Assembly: GCA_030652315.1 (NCBI GenBank)
Contig: JAUSAX010000012.1
Span: 1-36,579, forward strand
Origin: Afipia sp.
Lineage (GTDB): Bacteria > Pseudomonadota > Alphaproteobacteria > Rhizobiales > Xanthobacteraceae
Direction of reading: 5' to 3'
Length of the DNA: 36,579 nucleotides
The notes under the pieces were generated by a model. It was not told the origin of the DNA, searched no databases, and saw only the letters and a program-made list of their open reading frames with translations. The position numbers and the translations under genes were made by a program. Positions 26,960 through 36,474 of this stretch are shown piece by piece (within the stretch, counting starts at the first letter, position 1; the number at the start of each line of letters is the position of its first letter).

Positions 26960-27877
26960 GTGGCCTTCTCCGACATCAGCGCCGATCTGAAATCCGCGAT
27001 GCCCGATCTGCGTGGGCGATTGCTGGCGAATGAATCGCTCGCGCCCCTGACGTGGTTTCGCGTCGGCGGTCCGGCGCAGATCCTGTTCACGCCGGCGGAC
27101 GAAGACGATCTTGCCTACTTTCTCTCGAAGTTGCCGCAGGACATTCCTGTCTACACGGTGGGCGTTGGTTCGAACCTGATCGTGCGCGACGGCGGTGTCA
27201 GCGGCGTTGTCATTCGTTTGTCGCCGCGCGGCTTCGGCGAAACCAAAGCCGAGGACGATTCCGTTCGTGCGGGCACCGCCGCGCTCGACAAGCGCGTGGC
27301 GGAAGCCGCCGCTGCCGCCAACATCGGCGGGCTCGAATTCTACTTCGGGATTCCCGGCTCAATCGGCGGCGCGCTGCGCATGAACGCGGGCGCCAACGGC
27401 GGCGAGACTAAGGACGTGCTGGTGGAGGCGAGGGGCGTCACGCGTACGGGCGAGAAGGTCACCTTCTCCAACGCCGAGATGAAATTCGTTTATCGCAATT
27501 CCGGCGTCGATATGTCGGTGATTTTCACCTCCGCATTGTATCGGGGACGCGTCACCGATCCCGAGACGATCCGCGCCCGTATGGCCGAGGTGCAAAACCA
27601 TCGCGAAACCGCACAGCCGATCCGCGAAAAGACCGGTGGATCGACGTTCAAGAACCCGCCAGGCCACAGCGCATGGAAACTGATCGACGCAGCAGGGATG
27701 CGCGGCTTTCGCGTCGGCGGCGCCCAAGTGTCGGAGATGCACTGCAATTTTCTGATCAACACCGGCGATGCGACCGGGCACGACATCGAAACGCTGGGCG
27801 AGACCGTGCGCGCGCGGGTAATGGAAAATTCGGGCATCGATCTGCATTGGGAGATCAAGCGGATCGGGGTGGCGTAG
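26960..27877 (+). CDS. murB: UDP-N-acetylenolpyruvoylglucosamine reductase
   Basis: A 305-residue flavoenzyme starting at GTG 26960 one base after murC. FAD-binding blocks are [23 protein letters not shown] and [18 protein letters not shown]; the substrate and catalytic blocks are [10 protein letters not shown] (serine proton donor) and, at the C-terminus, [12 protein letters not shown]. The short form without the extra loop indicates the type IIb enzyme common in alphaproteobacteria. It reduces the enolpyruvyl ether to UDP-MurNAc with NADPH, supplying MurC. Confidence 0.95.
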   Translation: MAFSDISADLKSAMPDLRGRLLANESLAPLTWFRVGGPAQILFTPADEDDLAYFLSKLPQDIPVYTVGVGSNLIVRDGGVSGVVIRLSPRGFGETKAEDDSVRAGTAALDKRVAEAAAAANIGGLEFYFGIPGSIGGALRMNAGANGGETKDVLVEARGVTRTGEKVTFSNAEMKFVYRNSGVDMSVIFTSALYRGRVTDPETIRARMAEVQNHRETAQPIREKTGGSTFKNPPGHSAWKLIDAAGMRGFRVGGAQVSEMHCNFLINTGDATGHDIETLGETVRARVMENSGIDLHWEIKRIGVA

Positions 27878-27905
27878 TTGTTGGCGGAGTGCCGGCATAC
27901 GCCCC

Positions 27906-28026
27906 ATGTCGTCCCCGCGAAGGCGGGGACCCATACTCCCTGTGTCCTGTGTTAGGGAGGGATGTCAGCCTTTTTTCTTGAACGAGAATTTGGTGGTTAT
28001 GGATCCCCGCTTTCGCGGGGATGACA
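27906..28026. repeat. Composite inverted repeat downstream of murB
   Basis: A 121-bp element. Each end is a perfect hairpin: GTCCCCGC-GAAG-GCGGGGAC (27911-27930) and ATCCCCGC-TTTC-GCGGGGAT (28003-28022). The ends are also inverted copies of one another (ATGTC...CCATA against TATGG...GACAT). It lies between murB and the opposing DUF4239 gene and may stop transcription from both sides. A Bradyrhizobium-type dispersed repeat is likely. Confidence 0.87.
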
Positions 28027-28056
28027 TTGAAAAATGATTTCAGCCTTCCCGCACCC

Positions 28057-28830
28057 TCACTCGCTCAATGACTGAAGCACCTTGATCGGCCCCGGCGACA
28101 CCTGAAATGCGCCGTCGAACGGATATTCCTGAAGCGCAAGAATGCCGAGGGTTACGACGGCCGCGGTCGAGAACACCATCAGCGATGCGAAGAAGGCGCG
28201 CGGCTTCTCGAGATGAACGAGGGCGATCGCAACCTGCGTAATCAGGCCGAGCGCGATCACCACGAGCCATTTCAGATCGTTGGTATGATCCGACGACAGC
28301 GCGAGACGATCATTGCGCGCTGTACCGACGCGAAGCGCTGCGGCGAGCAGCGCGGACTGCACGGCCGGCCCGGACTCTTTTGCGATCGACGGAATGCTGA
28401 CCTCGCGCAGCAGGTTGTCATAGGCGGCGGCGGTGGATGGCGACTGGCGCATCGCGTCCATCGCCGGCCATTCGTCCGCGACCACCGAGGTCACGTAGGT
28501 CTTCAGCGCGGTGCGGATGGTGCGCATGTCCGAGACCGACGCGACGCTGAGCGTATGGATGTTGCGCAGTTCGCCGGCCTCGGCATGGACCACGCGATAG
28601 GCCTGCCGCCCGCGCTCGGCCACATCGGCGGCGAGGAAGCCGGTCAGCAGCGCGAACAGGATCGCGGGCCCGCTGAAGAAGGGCGCGACAACGCCTGTCA
28701 GGGATTGCACGGGACGGGCAAACGGACGGCAGAAGGTGATCCACGCCAACAGCAGCGTCATGCCGAAATACAGCCCGATCAGGACGAGGAAAATTCCAGC
28801 GGGGGACATGTCGAGCCAGGCTCTGATCAT
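28057..28830 (-). CDS. DUF4239-family membrane protein
   Basis: A 257-residue protein with TM segments at about 13-32, 40-65, 187-205 and 215-235, and a soluble helical loop between (residues ~70-180). This layout of four helices with a large middle loop matches the DUF4239 family, whose function is unknown. The gene is on the minus strand between murB and ddlB, against the direction of the dcw cluster, with a repeat element beyond its 3' end. Nothing ties it to cell wall synthesis other than position; it may be a passenger. Confidence 0.85.
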   Translation of the reverse strand: MIRAWLDMSPAGIFLVLIGLYFGMTLLLAWITFCRPFARPVQSLTGVVAPFFSGPAILFALLTGFLAADVAERGRQAYRVVHAEAGELRNIHTLSVASVSDMRTIRTALKTYVTSVVADEWPAMDAMRQSPSTAAAYDNLLREVSIPSIAKESGPAVQSALLAAALRVGTARNDRLALSSDHTNDLKWLVVIALGLITQVAIALVHLEKPRAFFASLMVFSTAAVVTLGILALQEYPFDGAFQVSPGPIKVLQSLSE

Positions 28831-28954
28831 GGAAATGGCCTTCTTTTTTGGGAATGTTGTGACGCCGGATTCGGTATGGCTGCGACACTATCTGAATCGC
28901 GGCGGCTTGGTCATCGGCTCAAATCAGCGTAGGTAGGGCGAATTGGGAGAGATC

Positions 28955-29881
28955 ATGAGTGAGTTCAAACACGTCGCGGTGCTGATGGGCGGATGGTCGT
29001 CCGAGCGCGAAGTCTCGCTGCGCTCGGGCAAGGCTTGCGCCGATGCTCTGGAGCGCAAGGGCTACCGGGTCACGCGCATCGATGTGAAGCGCGACATCGC
29101 GACCGTGCTCGATACGCTGAAGCCTGATGTGGCATTGGTGATGCTGCACGGCCGGCCGGGCGAGGACGGCACGATTCAGGGCGTGCTCGAAACGCTCGGG
29201 ATTCCCTATTCGCATTCCGGCGTGCTGGCGTCGTCGCTGGCGATGCAGAAGGATCTCGCCAAGACGGTGATGGCGACGGCGGGGGTGCCGGTGCCGGAAG
29301 GGCTGACGCTGACCCGCACTGAGGTGGCGAAGGGGCATGTCATGGCGCCGCCTTATGTCATCAAACCGGTGGCGGACGGCTCCAGCGTCGGGGTCTTCAT
29401 CGTCACCGAGGCCCACGCCCATCCGCCGCAGGAGCTTTTCCGCGAGGACTGGCCTCACGGCGACCAGCTTTTGGTCGAAAAATACGTCGCCGGGAAGGAA
29501 CTGACCTGCGCCGTCATCAACGGCGAGCCGACCGGGGTCATCGAGATCGTACCTTTAATCAAATTCTACGATTACGAGGCAAAGTACTCTCCGGGCGCAT
29601 CAAAACACATCCTGCCTGCATCTATTTTACCTTTTGTTTACCAGGAAGTCCGAAGGTTAACGCTGGCGGCGCATGTGGCGCTTGGCTGCCGGGGCGTAAG
29701 CCGTGCGGATTTCCGTTACGACGACCGCATCGAGGGTATTGGGGGATTGTCCTGCCTCGAGGTGAACACCCAACCCGGCATGACCGAGACGTCACTTGTT
29801 CCAGAGCTTGCTGCGCATGCAGGCGTAACATTTGACGAGTTGGTGCAATGGATGGTGGAGGACGCCTCTCTCGGTCGTTAA
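28955..29881 (+). CDS. ddlB: D-alanine:D-alanine ligase B
   Basis: ATG 28955 has the ribosome site GGGAGA (28945-28950) and gives 308 residues starting MSEFKHVAVLMGGWSSEREVS. ATP-grasp features are present: VMLHGRPGEDGTIQGVLE, the PYVIKPVADGSSVGVF nucleotide block, and the C-terminal LEVNTQPGMTETSLVPELA metal site. Ddl makes the D-Ala-D-Ala used by MurF. The 3' end overlaps ftsQ by 34 bases. A stretch at 29549-29662 has markedly low G+C and rare codons (see findings), although the protein there is fully conserved in type. Confidence 0.96.
   Translation: MSEFKHVAVLMGGWSSEREVSLRSGKACADALERKGYRVTRIDVKRDIATVLDTLKPDVALVMLHGRPGEDGTIQGVLETLGIPYSHSGVLASSLAMQKDLAKTVMATAGVPVPEGLTLTRTEVAKGHVMAPPYVIKPVADGSSVGVFIVTEAHAHPPQELFREDWPHGDQLLVEKYVAGKELTCAVINGEPTGVIEIVPLIKFYDYEAKYSPGASKHILPASILPFVYQEVRRLTLAAHVALGCRGVSRADFRYDDRIEGIGGLSCLEVNTQPGMTETSLVPELAAHAGVTFDELVQWMVEDASLGR
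29549..29662 (+). promoter_or_regulatory. Low-GC tract inside ddlB, candidate ftsQAZ promoter region
   Basis: Hand count gives 49 G+C in 114 bases (43%), against well over 60% in the flanking coding DNA, with three TTA codons and several TCT, TCA, CCT, TTT and AAA codons. It contains TTAC-N7-TTAC (29627-29641) and a TTAA at 29657-29660, similar in spacing to the CtrA recognition pattern TTAA-N7-TTAA. It ends 186 bp before the ftsQ start. A promoter for ftsQ within ddl is known in other bacteria such as E. coli; here it is inference. Confidence 0.35.
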
Positions 29882-30831
29882 GCCGGACGAGGTCCCAGTC
29901 TAATCCTCAGGCAAGGGTCGCTTCCGCGACCCAGCGCCCGCGCGCCCGCGGGCAGGCCTCCGCACGCCGCACCAACGTCACCTCCGTTTCCCGCTATGAA
30001 GAGCCGCACTGGATCGCCGTGCTAGAACGCCGGCGTCCGCGCGGCTTCGGGCTAGCCGCGACCGCCGTGGTGCTGATCGGCGCGCTCCTGCTGGGCGTGA
30101 CGAAGGGCGGACACTCCGATGACGTTCTCGGCGCGCTGAGCGATACCCGCAACGCTGCGGCCAATGCGTTCGGTTTCCGAATCACCAGCGTCGCGATTTC
30201 CGGCCGCAAGCAGCTCACGCAGGATGAAATTCTCGCGGTCGGCGGCGTCAATGGCCGCTCGTCGCTGCTGTTTCTCGATGCTGCCTCCGCGCGCGACAAG
30301 CTGAAGGCCGATCCCTGGATCTCCGACGCGACGGTGCAGAAGCTTTATCCGGGCCGGTTGCAGATCGATATCACCGAGCGTTTGCCGTTCGCGCTGTGGC
30401 AGGAAAACGGCCGCGTGTCCGTGATCGCGGCTGACGGCACGGTGCTTGAGCCATACGTTGCGCGACGCTTCGTGTCGCTGCCGCTGGTGGTGGGCAAGGG
30501 CGCTGAAACCCGCGCCAAGGATTTCCTGAGCCTGCTGGGGCAATACCCGCAGGTCCGCTCCCAGGTGAAGGCCATCGTGTTCGTCGGCGAGCGCCGCTGG
30601 AATCTGCGGCTGGCCGACGGCGTCGATGTCCGGCTTCCGGAATTCGAGGTCGAGAAGGCGCTGGCGACCCTGTCGAAGATGGACAAGGAGACCGGTCTGT
30701 TCTCGCGCGACATCACCGCCATCGACATGCGGCTGCCGGATCGGCTGACCGTGCGCCTGTCGGAGGATGCGGCAAAGGCGCGCAACGACCTGCTCAAGGA
30801 CAAGAAACCGAAGAAGGCTGGAAACGCATGA
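29848..30831 (+). CDS. ftsQ: Cell division protein FtsQ
   Basis: A 327-residue bitopic protein. The N-terminal cytoplasmic tail is basic and Arg/Ser-rich (about 1-65), followed by one TM helix (about 68-87, LAATAVVLIGALLLGVTKGG). A POTRA domain follows (about 110-180, FRITSVAISGRKQLTQDEIL ... WISDATVQKLYPGRLQIDI), then the FtsQ beta domain. FtsQ links FtsL/FtsB to the early divisome. The start inside ddlB (34-base overlap) is the conventional one for this group. It overlaps ftsA by ATGA. The C-terminus is lysine-rich. Confidence 0.93.
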   Translation: MDGGGRLSRSLSRTRSQSNPQARVASATQRPRARGQASARRTNVTSVSRYEEPHWIAVLERRRPRGFGLAATAVVLIGALLLGVTKGGHSDDVLGALSDTRNAAANAFGFRITSVAISGRKQLTQDEILAVGGVNGRSSLLFLDAASARDKLKADPWISDATVQKLYPGRLQIDITERLPFALWQENGRVSVIAADGTVLEPYVARRFVSLPLVVGKGAETRAKDFLSLLGQYPQVRSQVKAIVFVGERRWNLRLADGVDVRLPEFEVEKALATLSKMDKETGLFSRDITAIDMRLPDRLTVRLSEDAAKARNDLLKDKKPKKAGNA

Positions 30832-32150
30832 CCAGTCTCGATGGCGTTCAGACCCCGAAGACCCGGCAGATGCCGCCGAACAAGACGGCGCTCGTCGCCG
30901 CGCTCGATATCGGCACCAGCAAGATTGCCTGTCTGATCGCGCGGCTGAAGCCATGCCCGCCGAGCGATGCGCTGCGCGGTCGCACCCATGCCGTTGAATT
31001 GATCGGGCTGAGCCATATCCAGTCGCGCGGGGTCAAAGCCGGCGCGGTGGTCGATCTCAATGAATGCGAGCAGGCTGTGCGCCAGGCGGTGGCGCTGGCG
31101 GAGCGGATGGCCAAGGTCCGCGTCGAATCGGTATTGCTGTCGGTATCGGCCGGCCGCCTGCAGGGCGATATGGTCGAGGCCTCCTCGGAATTGCGCGGCG
31201 GAGGGGTGACCCCCGCCGACATGAGCCGCGTCATCAGCGCCGGCATGCATCACGCAACGCCGCGAGGGCGCACCGTGCTCCATGTCCTGCCGGCCAGCTA
31301 TTCGCTGGACGGCGTGAAAGGTGTCCGTGACCCCAGCGGAATGGTCGCGCGCCACTTCGGAATCGACATGAACGTCATCACCGCCGACGCAACGGCGGCG
31401 AAGAACCTGATGCTGGTGGTCGAGCGCTGCCATCTCAACGTCGAAGCGATGGCTGCCGCGCCTTATGCGTCCGGATTATCGGTCCTGACCGACGATGAAG
31501 CCGATCTCGGCGCGGCTGTGGTCGAGATGGGCGCGGGCACCACGACGATCGCGACCTATTCGGCCGGGCAGTGTGTTCACGCCAGCGGTTTTGCGGTTGG
31601 CGGACAACACGTCACGATGGATTTGGCGCGCGGTTTAGGCGCGTGCATTGCGGATGCCGAGCGAATCAAGACGTTATATGGCACCGTGCTGACCGGCGGT
31701 TCTGACGCGCGCGAAGTCATGAGTGTGCCAACGGCCGGAGATCACGACCGGGACGAGCCGCAGATTGTTTCCCGCGCCACGATTGCCAACATCGTGAAGC
31801 CGCGGGTCGAGGAGATTTTTGAAATGGTCAGGGACCGGCTCGCGGATTCCCCCTTTGCGGCAGAGCCGCGGGCGCGAGTTGTGTTGACCGGCGGCGCGTC
31901 GCAGCTCACCGGCATTCCCGAACTCGCCAGCCGCATTCTGAGCCGTGAGGTGCGCATCGGGCGTCCGCTCGGCTTCGCCCGGCTGCCCAACGAGGCCAAG
32001 AGCGCATCCTTCGCGGTGCCGACCGGCCTTCTGGTCTATCCGCAATTCGCACACCTAGAACACGTCGAACCGCGGCACACGCGGCAGGTCATGACAGGGA
32101 CCAACGGCTATTTCGGAAAGGTCGGCAGATGGCTTCGAGAGGGCTTCTGA
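30828..32150 (+). CDS. ftsA: Cell division protein FtsA (actin-like)
   Basis: A 440-residue actin/HSP70-fold ATPase. The phosphate-1 motif is AALDIGTSKIACLI; the SHS2 (1C) domain follows with GLSHIQSRGVKAGAVVDL; phosphate-2 is VVEMGAGTTTIA (E in place of the commoner D), and the adenosine motif is VVLTGGASQLTGIPEL. The last residues (GKVGRWLREGF) form the amphipathic membrane-targeting helix. FtsA tethers FtsZ filaments to the membrane. It overlaps ftsQ by four bases and is 87 bp before ftsZ. Confidence 0.95.
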   Translation: MTSLDGVQTPKTRQMPPNKTALVAALDIGTSKIACLIARLKPCPPSDALRGRTHAVELIGLSHIQSRGVKAGAVVDLNECEQAVRQAVALAERMAKVRVESVLLSVSAGRLQGDMVEASSELRGGGVTPADMSRVISAGMHHATPRGRTVLHVLPASYSLDGVKGVRDPSGMVARHFGIDMNVITADATAAKNLMLVVERCHLNVEAMAAAPYASGLSVLTDDEADLGAAVVEMGAGTTTIATYSAGQCVHASGFAVGGQHVTMDLARGLGACIADAERIKTLYGTVLTGGSDAREVMSVPTAGDHDRDEPQIVSRATIANIVKPRVEEIFEMVRDRLADSPFAAEPRARVVLTGGASQLTGIPELASRILSREVRIGRPLGFARLPNEAKSASFAVPTGLLVYPQFAHLEHVEPRHTRQVMTGTNGYFGKVGRWLREGF

Positions 32151-32237
32151 TGATCTCAACACCGGATCGGACCATTCCATCAACCGCTTTGGCGTGCAGC
32201 CTAAGCCCCCACGCGCGCGCATAATCGAGAGGCAACC

Positions 32238-33998
32238 ATGACCATCAATCTCACACCCCCGGATGTTCGCGAGCTGAGGCCCCGCATCACAGTGTTCGGC
32301 GTCGGCGGCGCGGGCGGCAATGCCGTCAACAACATGATCACCGCCGGCTTGCAGGGCGTCGATTTTGTTGTCGCCAACACCGACGCGCAGGCCCTGACCA
32401 TGTCCAAGGCCGAACGCATCGTGCAGATGGGCACCCAGGTCACCCAGGGTCTCGGTGCGGGTTCGCAGCCGGACGTGGGCGCCGCGGCCGCCCAGGAAGT
32501 GATCGACGAGATCAAGGACCATCTCTCCGGCGCGAACATGGTGTTCGTCACCGCGGGCATGGGCGGCGGCACCGGCACCGGTGCAGGCCCCGTGATCGCC
32601 GCGACCGCGCGTGAGATGGGCATCCTCACCGTCGGCGTCGTCACCAAGCCGTTCCACTTCGAAGGCCAGCGCCGCATGCGCACCGCAGAGGCCGGCATCG
32701 CCGAGCTTCAGAAGGTGGTCGACACGCTGCTGATCATCCCGAACCAGAACCTGTTCCGCGTCGCCAACGAGAAAACGACGTTCGCAGACGCCTTCGCGAT
32801 GGCCGACCAGGTGCTCTATTCGGGCGTTGCCTGCATCACCGACCTGATGGTCAAGGAAGGCCTCATCAACCTCGACTTCGCCGACGTCCGCGCCGTGATG
32901 CGCGAAATGGGCAAGGCGATGATGGGTACCGGCGAGGCCACCGGCGAGAAGCGTGCACTGACCGCGGCGGAAGCTGCGATCGCCAACCCGCTGATCGACG
33001 ATTCGTCGATGCGCGGTGCGCGCGGCCTGCTGATCTCGATCACCGGCGGCAAGGACCTCACGCTGTTCGAAGTCGACGAAGCCGCCACCCGGATTCGTGA
33101 AGAGGTCGACAACGACGCCAACATCATCGTCGGTGCGACGTTCGACGAGAGCCTCGACGGTGTTATCCGCGTCTCGGTGGTCGCCACCGGCATCGACACC
33201 GTGGCTGCCAGCCGCTCGACGGCTCCTCCGCAGGTCACGAGCGGCGGTGCGCCGGAAAGCCGCCTCGCCGAACTGACCGCACGTCTGCGTGCCGACAACC
33301 AGCGCATGGCGGAGCGGGCACAGCAGCAGAAGCAGGCTACGACCGCTGCCGCGCCGGCGCCTGTGCGCGCCACCGCCGACCAGATCGATCGCGCCGCGCT
33401 TGCGGCGATCGCCGAAGCCGTGTCGCCGTCGGCCCCGGCTCCGATGCAGCCCGCCGCTTATGGCGACGTCAGCGTGCGTCCGATCCCGCCGAAGCCATCG
33501 CTGTTCCCGGATCACGAGGAGCCGATGAACCTGCAGGAAGCCGCTCCGCCGGCATCCTTCATCCCGCAGCCTGCCGAGCGCATGCCGCTTCGTGCGCCGC
33601 GCATGCCGCAGTTCGAGGAATTGCCGGTGCCTGCCCAGAATCAGATCCGGCAGGCTCGCGGCGAAACCGCCGAGGAGCATCCGCCGCAGAAGCGCGCCTC
33701 GCTGCTGCAGCGTCTGGCCAATGTCGGCCTTGGCCGCCGCGACGAGGACACCGAGCCGCCAATCGCAGCCCGCGCCTCCGGTCCGGCGATGCCGACGATG
33801 CCGCCGCTGCCTGAGCGCAAGGCGCAGCGTCCGGTTCCCGCCGAGTTCGGTGGTTCCGGTTCCCCGGTATCTGAATACGCTCGCCGCCCGGCGCCTCAGG
33901 GCCTTGATTCGCACGGCCGTCCGGCCCCGGTCGCGCCCCAGAACGGTGGAGAGGACCATCTGGATATCCCCGCCTTTTTGCGGCGTCAGGCCACCTGA
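32238..33998 (+). CDS. ftsZ: Cell division tubulin homologue FtsZ
   Basis: A 586-residue FtsZ with Shine-Dalgarno GAGAGGCAACC before ATG. The GTPase core (about 15-320) carries [13 protein letters not shown], the tubulin signature G109-GGTGTG115 and the synergy (T7) loop [12 protein letters not shown] long Pro/Ala/Gln-rich linker of about 230 residues follows, then the conserved C-terminal peptide [12 protein letters not shown], which binds FtsA. The long linker is the norm for Rhizobiales and accounts for the length over the 390-residue E. coli form. It is the last gene of the cluster before a strong terminator. Confidence 0.97.
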   Translation: MTINLTPPDVRELRPRITVFGVGGAGGNAVNNMITAGLQGVDFVVANTDAQALTMSKAERIVQMGTQVTQGLGAGSQPDVGAAAAQEVIDEIKDHLSGANMVFVTAGMGGGTGTGAGPVIAATAREMGILTVGVVTKPFHFEGQRRMRTAEAGIAELQKVVDTLLIIPNQNLFRVANEKTTFADAFAMADQVLYSGVACITDLMVKEGLINLDFADVRAVMREMGKAMMGTGEATGEKRALTAAEAAIANPLIDDSSMRGARGLLISITGGKDLTLFEVDEAATRIREEVDNDANIIVGATFDESLDGVIRVSVVATGIDTVAASRSTAPPQVTSGGAPESRLAELTARLRADNQRMAERAQQQKQATTAAAPAPVRATADQIDRAALAAIAEAVSPSAPAPMQPAAYGDVSVRPIPPKPSLFPDHEEPMNLQEAAPPASFIPQPAERMPLRAPRMPQFEELPVPAQNQIRQARGETAEEHPPQKRASLLQRLANVGLGRRDEDTEPPIAARASGPAMPTMPPLPERKAQRPVPAEFGGSGSPVSEYARRPAPQGLDSHGRPAPVAPQNGGEDHLDIPAFLRRQAT

Positions 33999-34359
33999 AG
34001 TTTGTTACAAACTCTGAATGCCCAATGCCCCGGCCAAAAGCCGGGGCATTTTTGCTGAGAGCTGCTCGCGCGGTTCGAGCCGTAAATTAAATATTTGTTT
34101 TTGCTGGTAAAATCTGCGAGCTGCGGTGGGCCTGAGATTGCCTGGAGGGTGCCGACCGCTGCCTAAATGGGCCGGACCGGCGGCGCGAATACGGCAAGTT
34201 TGGGGTAACAATCTGTAAACAACCGTGAGTAGCGCTCTCGCGTGCAGGGGTTAAGGTTCTCGCACTTTGGGGATGATCCTTGGTCGCAGCGCCGGTTCAA
34301 CAGGCGAAACCAGTTTGGTTACAGCGACTTGGGATGACTAAAACTTTGGGCAATCGGGA
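33999..34359. other. ftsZ-lpxC intergenic region
   Basis: Past the terminator, a short A+T-rich patch (about 34082-34116, with TAAAAT at 34108) and the stretch before lpxC (GGTTACA at 34316-34322 onward) are the only candidates for an lpxC promoter; no -35/-10 pair is convincing. No gene or repeat is seen. lpxC has no clear Shine-Dalgarno. Confidence 0.4.
34024..34053 (+). terminator. Intrinsic terminator after ftsZ
   Basis: A perfect 11-bp stem (AATGCCCCGGC, 34024-34034, with GCCGGGGCATT, 34040-34050) and a 5-base loop CAAAA, running into TTTTT on the plus strand. It starts 26 bp after the ftsZ stop and marks the end of the dcw transcription unit. Confidence 0.9.
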
Positions 34360-35316
34360 ATGAAATCGAGTCGGCAGACAACGCTCCGGTCGCAAGTCAC
34401 CGTGACGGGCATCGGCGTTCATTCTGGATCTCCGGTCAGCGTTACGATCGGACCAGCCGACATCAATTCAGGTTTCGTCTTCACCCGCGCCGATCGTGAA
34501 GTTGCCGCCATCGCGGCCTCCGTTATCGCCACCGATTTTGCAACCGTTCTGGGCGACCATCAGGGCCCGTTCGTTTCTACCGCTGAACACGTTCTGGCCG
34601 CGCTGCGCGGCATGGGCGTCGATAACGCCACCATCGAAGTCGATGGACCCGAAGTGCCGATCATGGACGGCAGCGCCGCTCCCTTCGTGGATGCGATCGA
34701 TCAGGCGGGTATCGTGCAGCAGAACGCCGCCCGCCGTTTCATTGAAGTTCTGAAGCCGGTGCAGGTTGAGCTCGGCGAATCATTCGGCGAACTGCGCCCG
34801 TATGCCGGCGGTTTCCGCGCCGAACTCGAAATCGATTTCGCCAATTCGCCGATTGGCCGTCAGGCCTACGCGTTCGATCTCGACGCCGACAGCTTCCGCC
34901 GCGACATCTCCCGCGCCCGCACCTTCGGCTACATGGGCGATGTCACCAAGCTCTGGAGCGCCGGTTATGCGCTCGGTGCATCGCTCGAGAATTCTGTGGT
35001 GTTCGACGAGACCCGCGTTCTGAACACCGAAGGCCTGCGCTATGCCGACGAGTGTGTCCGTCACAAGGTTCTCGACGTGGTGGGCGATCTGGCGTTGGCC
35101 GGACTGCCGCTGATCGGCCTCTATCGCTCGGTGCGGGGCGGCCACAAGCTCAACCATGCCGTGCTCACCGCCCTGATGGCCGACCGCCATGCCTGGCGGG
35201 TGGTGGAAGCCACCGAGCCGGTGCTCGAACGCCCGGTTATTGCCCGCCGCGCACGCGGCCACGCCGATGTTGCGGGCGGTATGGTCGCCGTGGCCTTCGC
35301 GCCGGACGTGTCCTGA
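34360..35316 (+). CDS. lpxC: UDP-3-O-acyl-GlcNAc deacetylase (lipid A synthesis)
   Basis: A 318-residue zinc amidase starting MKSSRQTTLRSQVTVTGIGVHSG. Zinc ligands fit the family: H77 in TAEHVLAAL (E76 beside it is the general base), H235 and D239 in HKVLDVVGD; H262 (GGHKLNH) is the catalytic histidine. LpxC performs the committed step of lipid A synthesis in the cytoplasm. Having lpxC directly after ftsZ is the usual order in many proteobacteria; the terminator between suggests independent transcription here. Confidence 0.96.
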   Translation: MKSSRQTTLRSQVTVTGIGVHSGSPVSVTIGPADINSGFVFTRADREVAAIAASVIATDFATVLGDHQGPFVSTAEHVLAALRGMGVDNATIEVDGPEVPIMDGSAAPFVDAIDQAGIVQQNAARRFIEVLKPVQVELGESFGELRPYAGGFRAELEIDFANSPIGRQAYAFDLDADSFRRDISRARTFGYMGDVTKLWSAGYALGASLENSVVFDETRVLNTEGLRYADECVRHKVLDVVGDLALAGLPLIGLYRSVRGGHKLNHAVLTALMADRHAWRVVEATEPVLERPVIARRARGHADVAGGMVAVAFAPDVS

Positions 35317-35433
35317 GCGCCTGCCGTTCGCGGGCTTTCCGGAACTCCCGGTTTAACCAATTCGTCGCTAAACCAAGGCATTGTTGGACCGCGGCCACCC
35401 GCCTTAATCCCGGCGAATTGTCCGCCTATCCGG

Positions 35434-35462
35434 TTGGTTAAGGTCCGTTTTTCAGTTACATA
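35434..35462 (+). promoter_or_regulatory. Possible sigma70-type promoter for bamD
   Basis: TTGGTT (35434-35439), 17-bp spacer, TACATA (35457-35462), within the 251-bp lpxC-bamD gap and about 105 bp before the bamD start. Each hexamer matches the housekeeping consensus only partly, so this rests mainly on spacing and position. TTGGTTAA here is the exact inverse of TTAACCAA at 35353-35360. Confidence 0.3.
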
Positions 35463-35567
35463 GGCGCGCTGGACGAGCCTCGGGATTGTTCGTGCCGCGA
35501 TGACGGCAGCAGGCGTGTCAGCAACCCAAACCCGCGTCGGGATTTCACACTCAGGTCGGCCAAACGT

Positions 35568-36461
35568 ATGACGCTCGAACTGCGCAACACTTCCGACCCG
35601 TCCGTCATGAGCCGCATCGGCCGTCAGGCGCGCCTTGCGTTCGGGCTGATCGTCCTGGCTGTGCCGCTCAGCGGTTGCGGCACCGGCGCGCTGTGGGACA
35701 AGTATTTCACCAAGGAAGAAACCTTCGTCGATGAACCGGCGGACAAGCTCTACAACGAGGGCTTGTACCTGATGAACAAGAAGGGTGACCGCAAGTCGGC
35801 GATGAAGAAGTTCGAGGAAGTGGATCGCCAGCATCCATATTCCGAATGGGCGCGCAAATCGCTGCTGATGTCAGCCTATGCGGCTTACGAGAATGGCGAT
35901 TATGACGAGTGCATTTCCTCCGCCAACCGCTACGTCGCGTTGCACCCCGGCAGCCCGGACGCCGCCTATGCGCAGTATCTGATCGCGGCCTCGAATTTCG
36001 ACCAGATTCCTGACGTGTCGCGCGACCAGGGCCGCACCGAAAAGTCCATTGCCGCGCTTGAGGAAGTGATCCGCAAGTATCCGACCTCGGAATACGCCAC
36101 CAGCGCCAAGCGGAAGATCGAAGCTGCCCGCGACCAGCTCGCCGGCAAGGAAATGACCGTTGGCCGCTGGTACATGGAAAAGAAGGACTACACGGCCGCC
36201 ATCAACCGCTTCAAGGTGGTGGTGACGCAGTACCAGACCACGCGCCACGTCGAAGAAGCGCTGGCCCGTCTCACCGAGGCCTATATGGCGATCGGCATCG
36301 TCGGCGAGGCGCAGACCGCCGCCGCCGTGCTCGGCCACAATTTTCCTGACAGCCGCTGGTACAAGGACGCCTATAATCTGGTAAAGTCCGGCGGAGTCGA
36401 GCCCAGCGAAAACAAGGGCTCCTATATCTCCAGGGCCTTCAAGAAAATGGGCCTCGGCTAG
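35568..36461 (+). CDS. bamD: Outer membrane assembly lipoprotein BamD
   Basis: A 297-residue lipoprotein: basic N-terminus, hydrophobic stretch (about 23-33) and lipobox L34-S-G-C37, so Cys37 would be acylated and lead to the outer membrane. TPR-like helical repeats fill the mature part ([58 protein letters not shown]), the YfiO/BamD pattern. An in-frame ATG at codon 14 gives a more typical signal peptide length and is a plausible alternative start. BamD works with BamA to insert beta-barrel proteins. recN follows after 13 bp. Confidence 0.94.
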   Translation: MTLELRNTSDPSVMSRIGRQARLAFGLIVLAVPLSGCGTGALWDKYFTKEETFVDEPADKLYNEGLYLMNKKGDRKSAMKKFEEVDRQHPYSEWARKSLLMSAYAAYENGDYDECISSANRYVALHPGSPDAAYAQYLIAASNFDQIPDVSRDQGRTEKSIAALEEVIRKYPTSEYATSAKRKIEAARDQLAGKEMTVGRWYMEKKDYTAAINRFKVVVTQYQTTRHVEEALARLTEAYMAIGIVGEAQTAAAVLGHNFPDSRWYKDAYNLVKSGGVEPSENKGSYISRAFKKMGLG

Positions 36462-36474
36462 GAATTTAGCTCGC

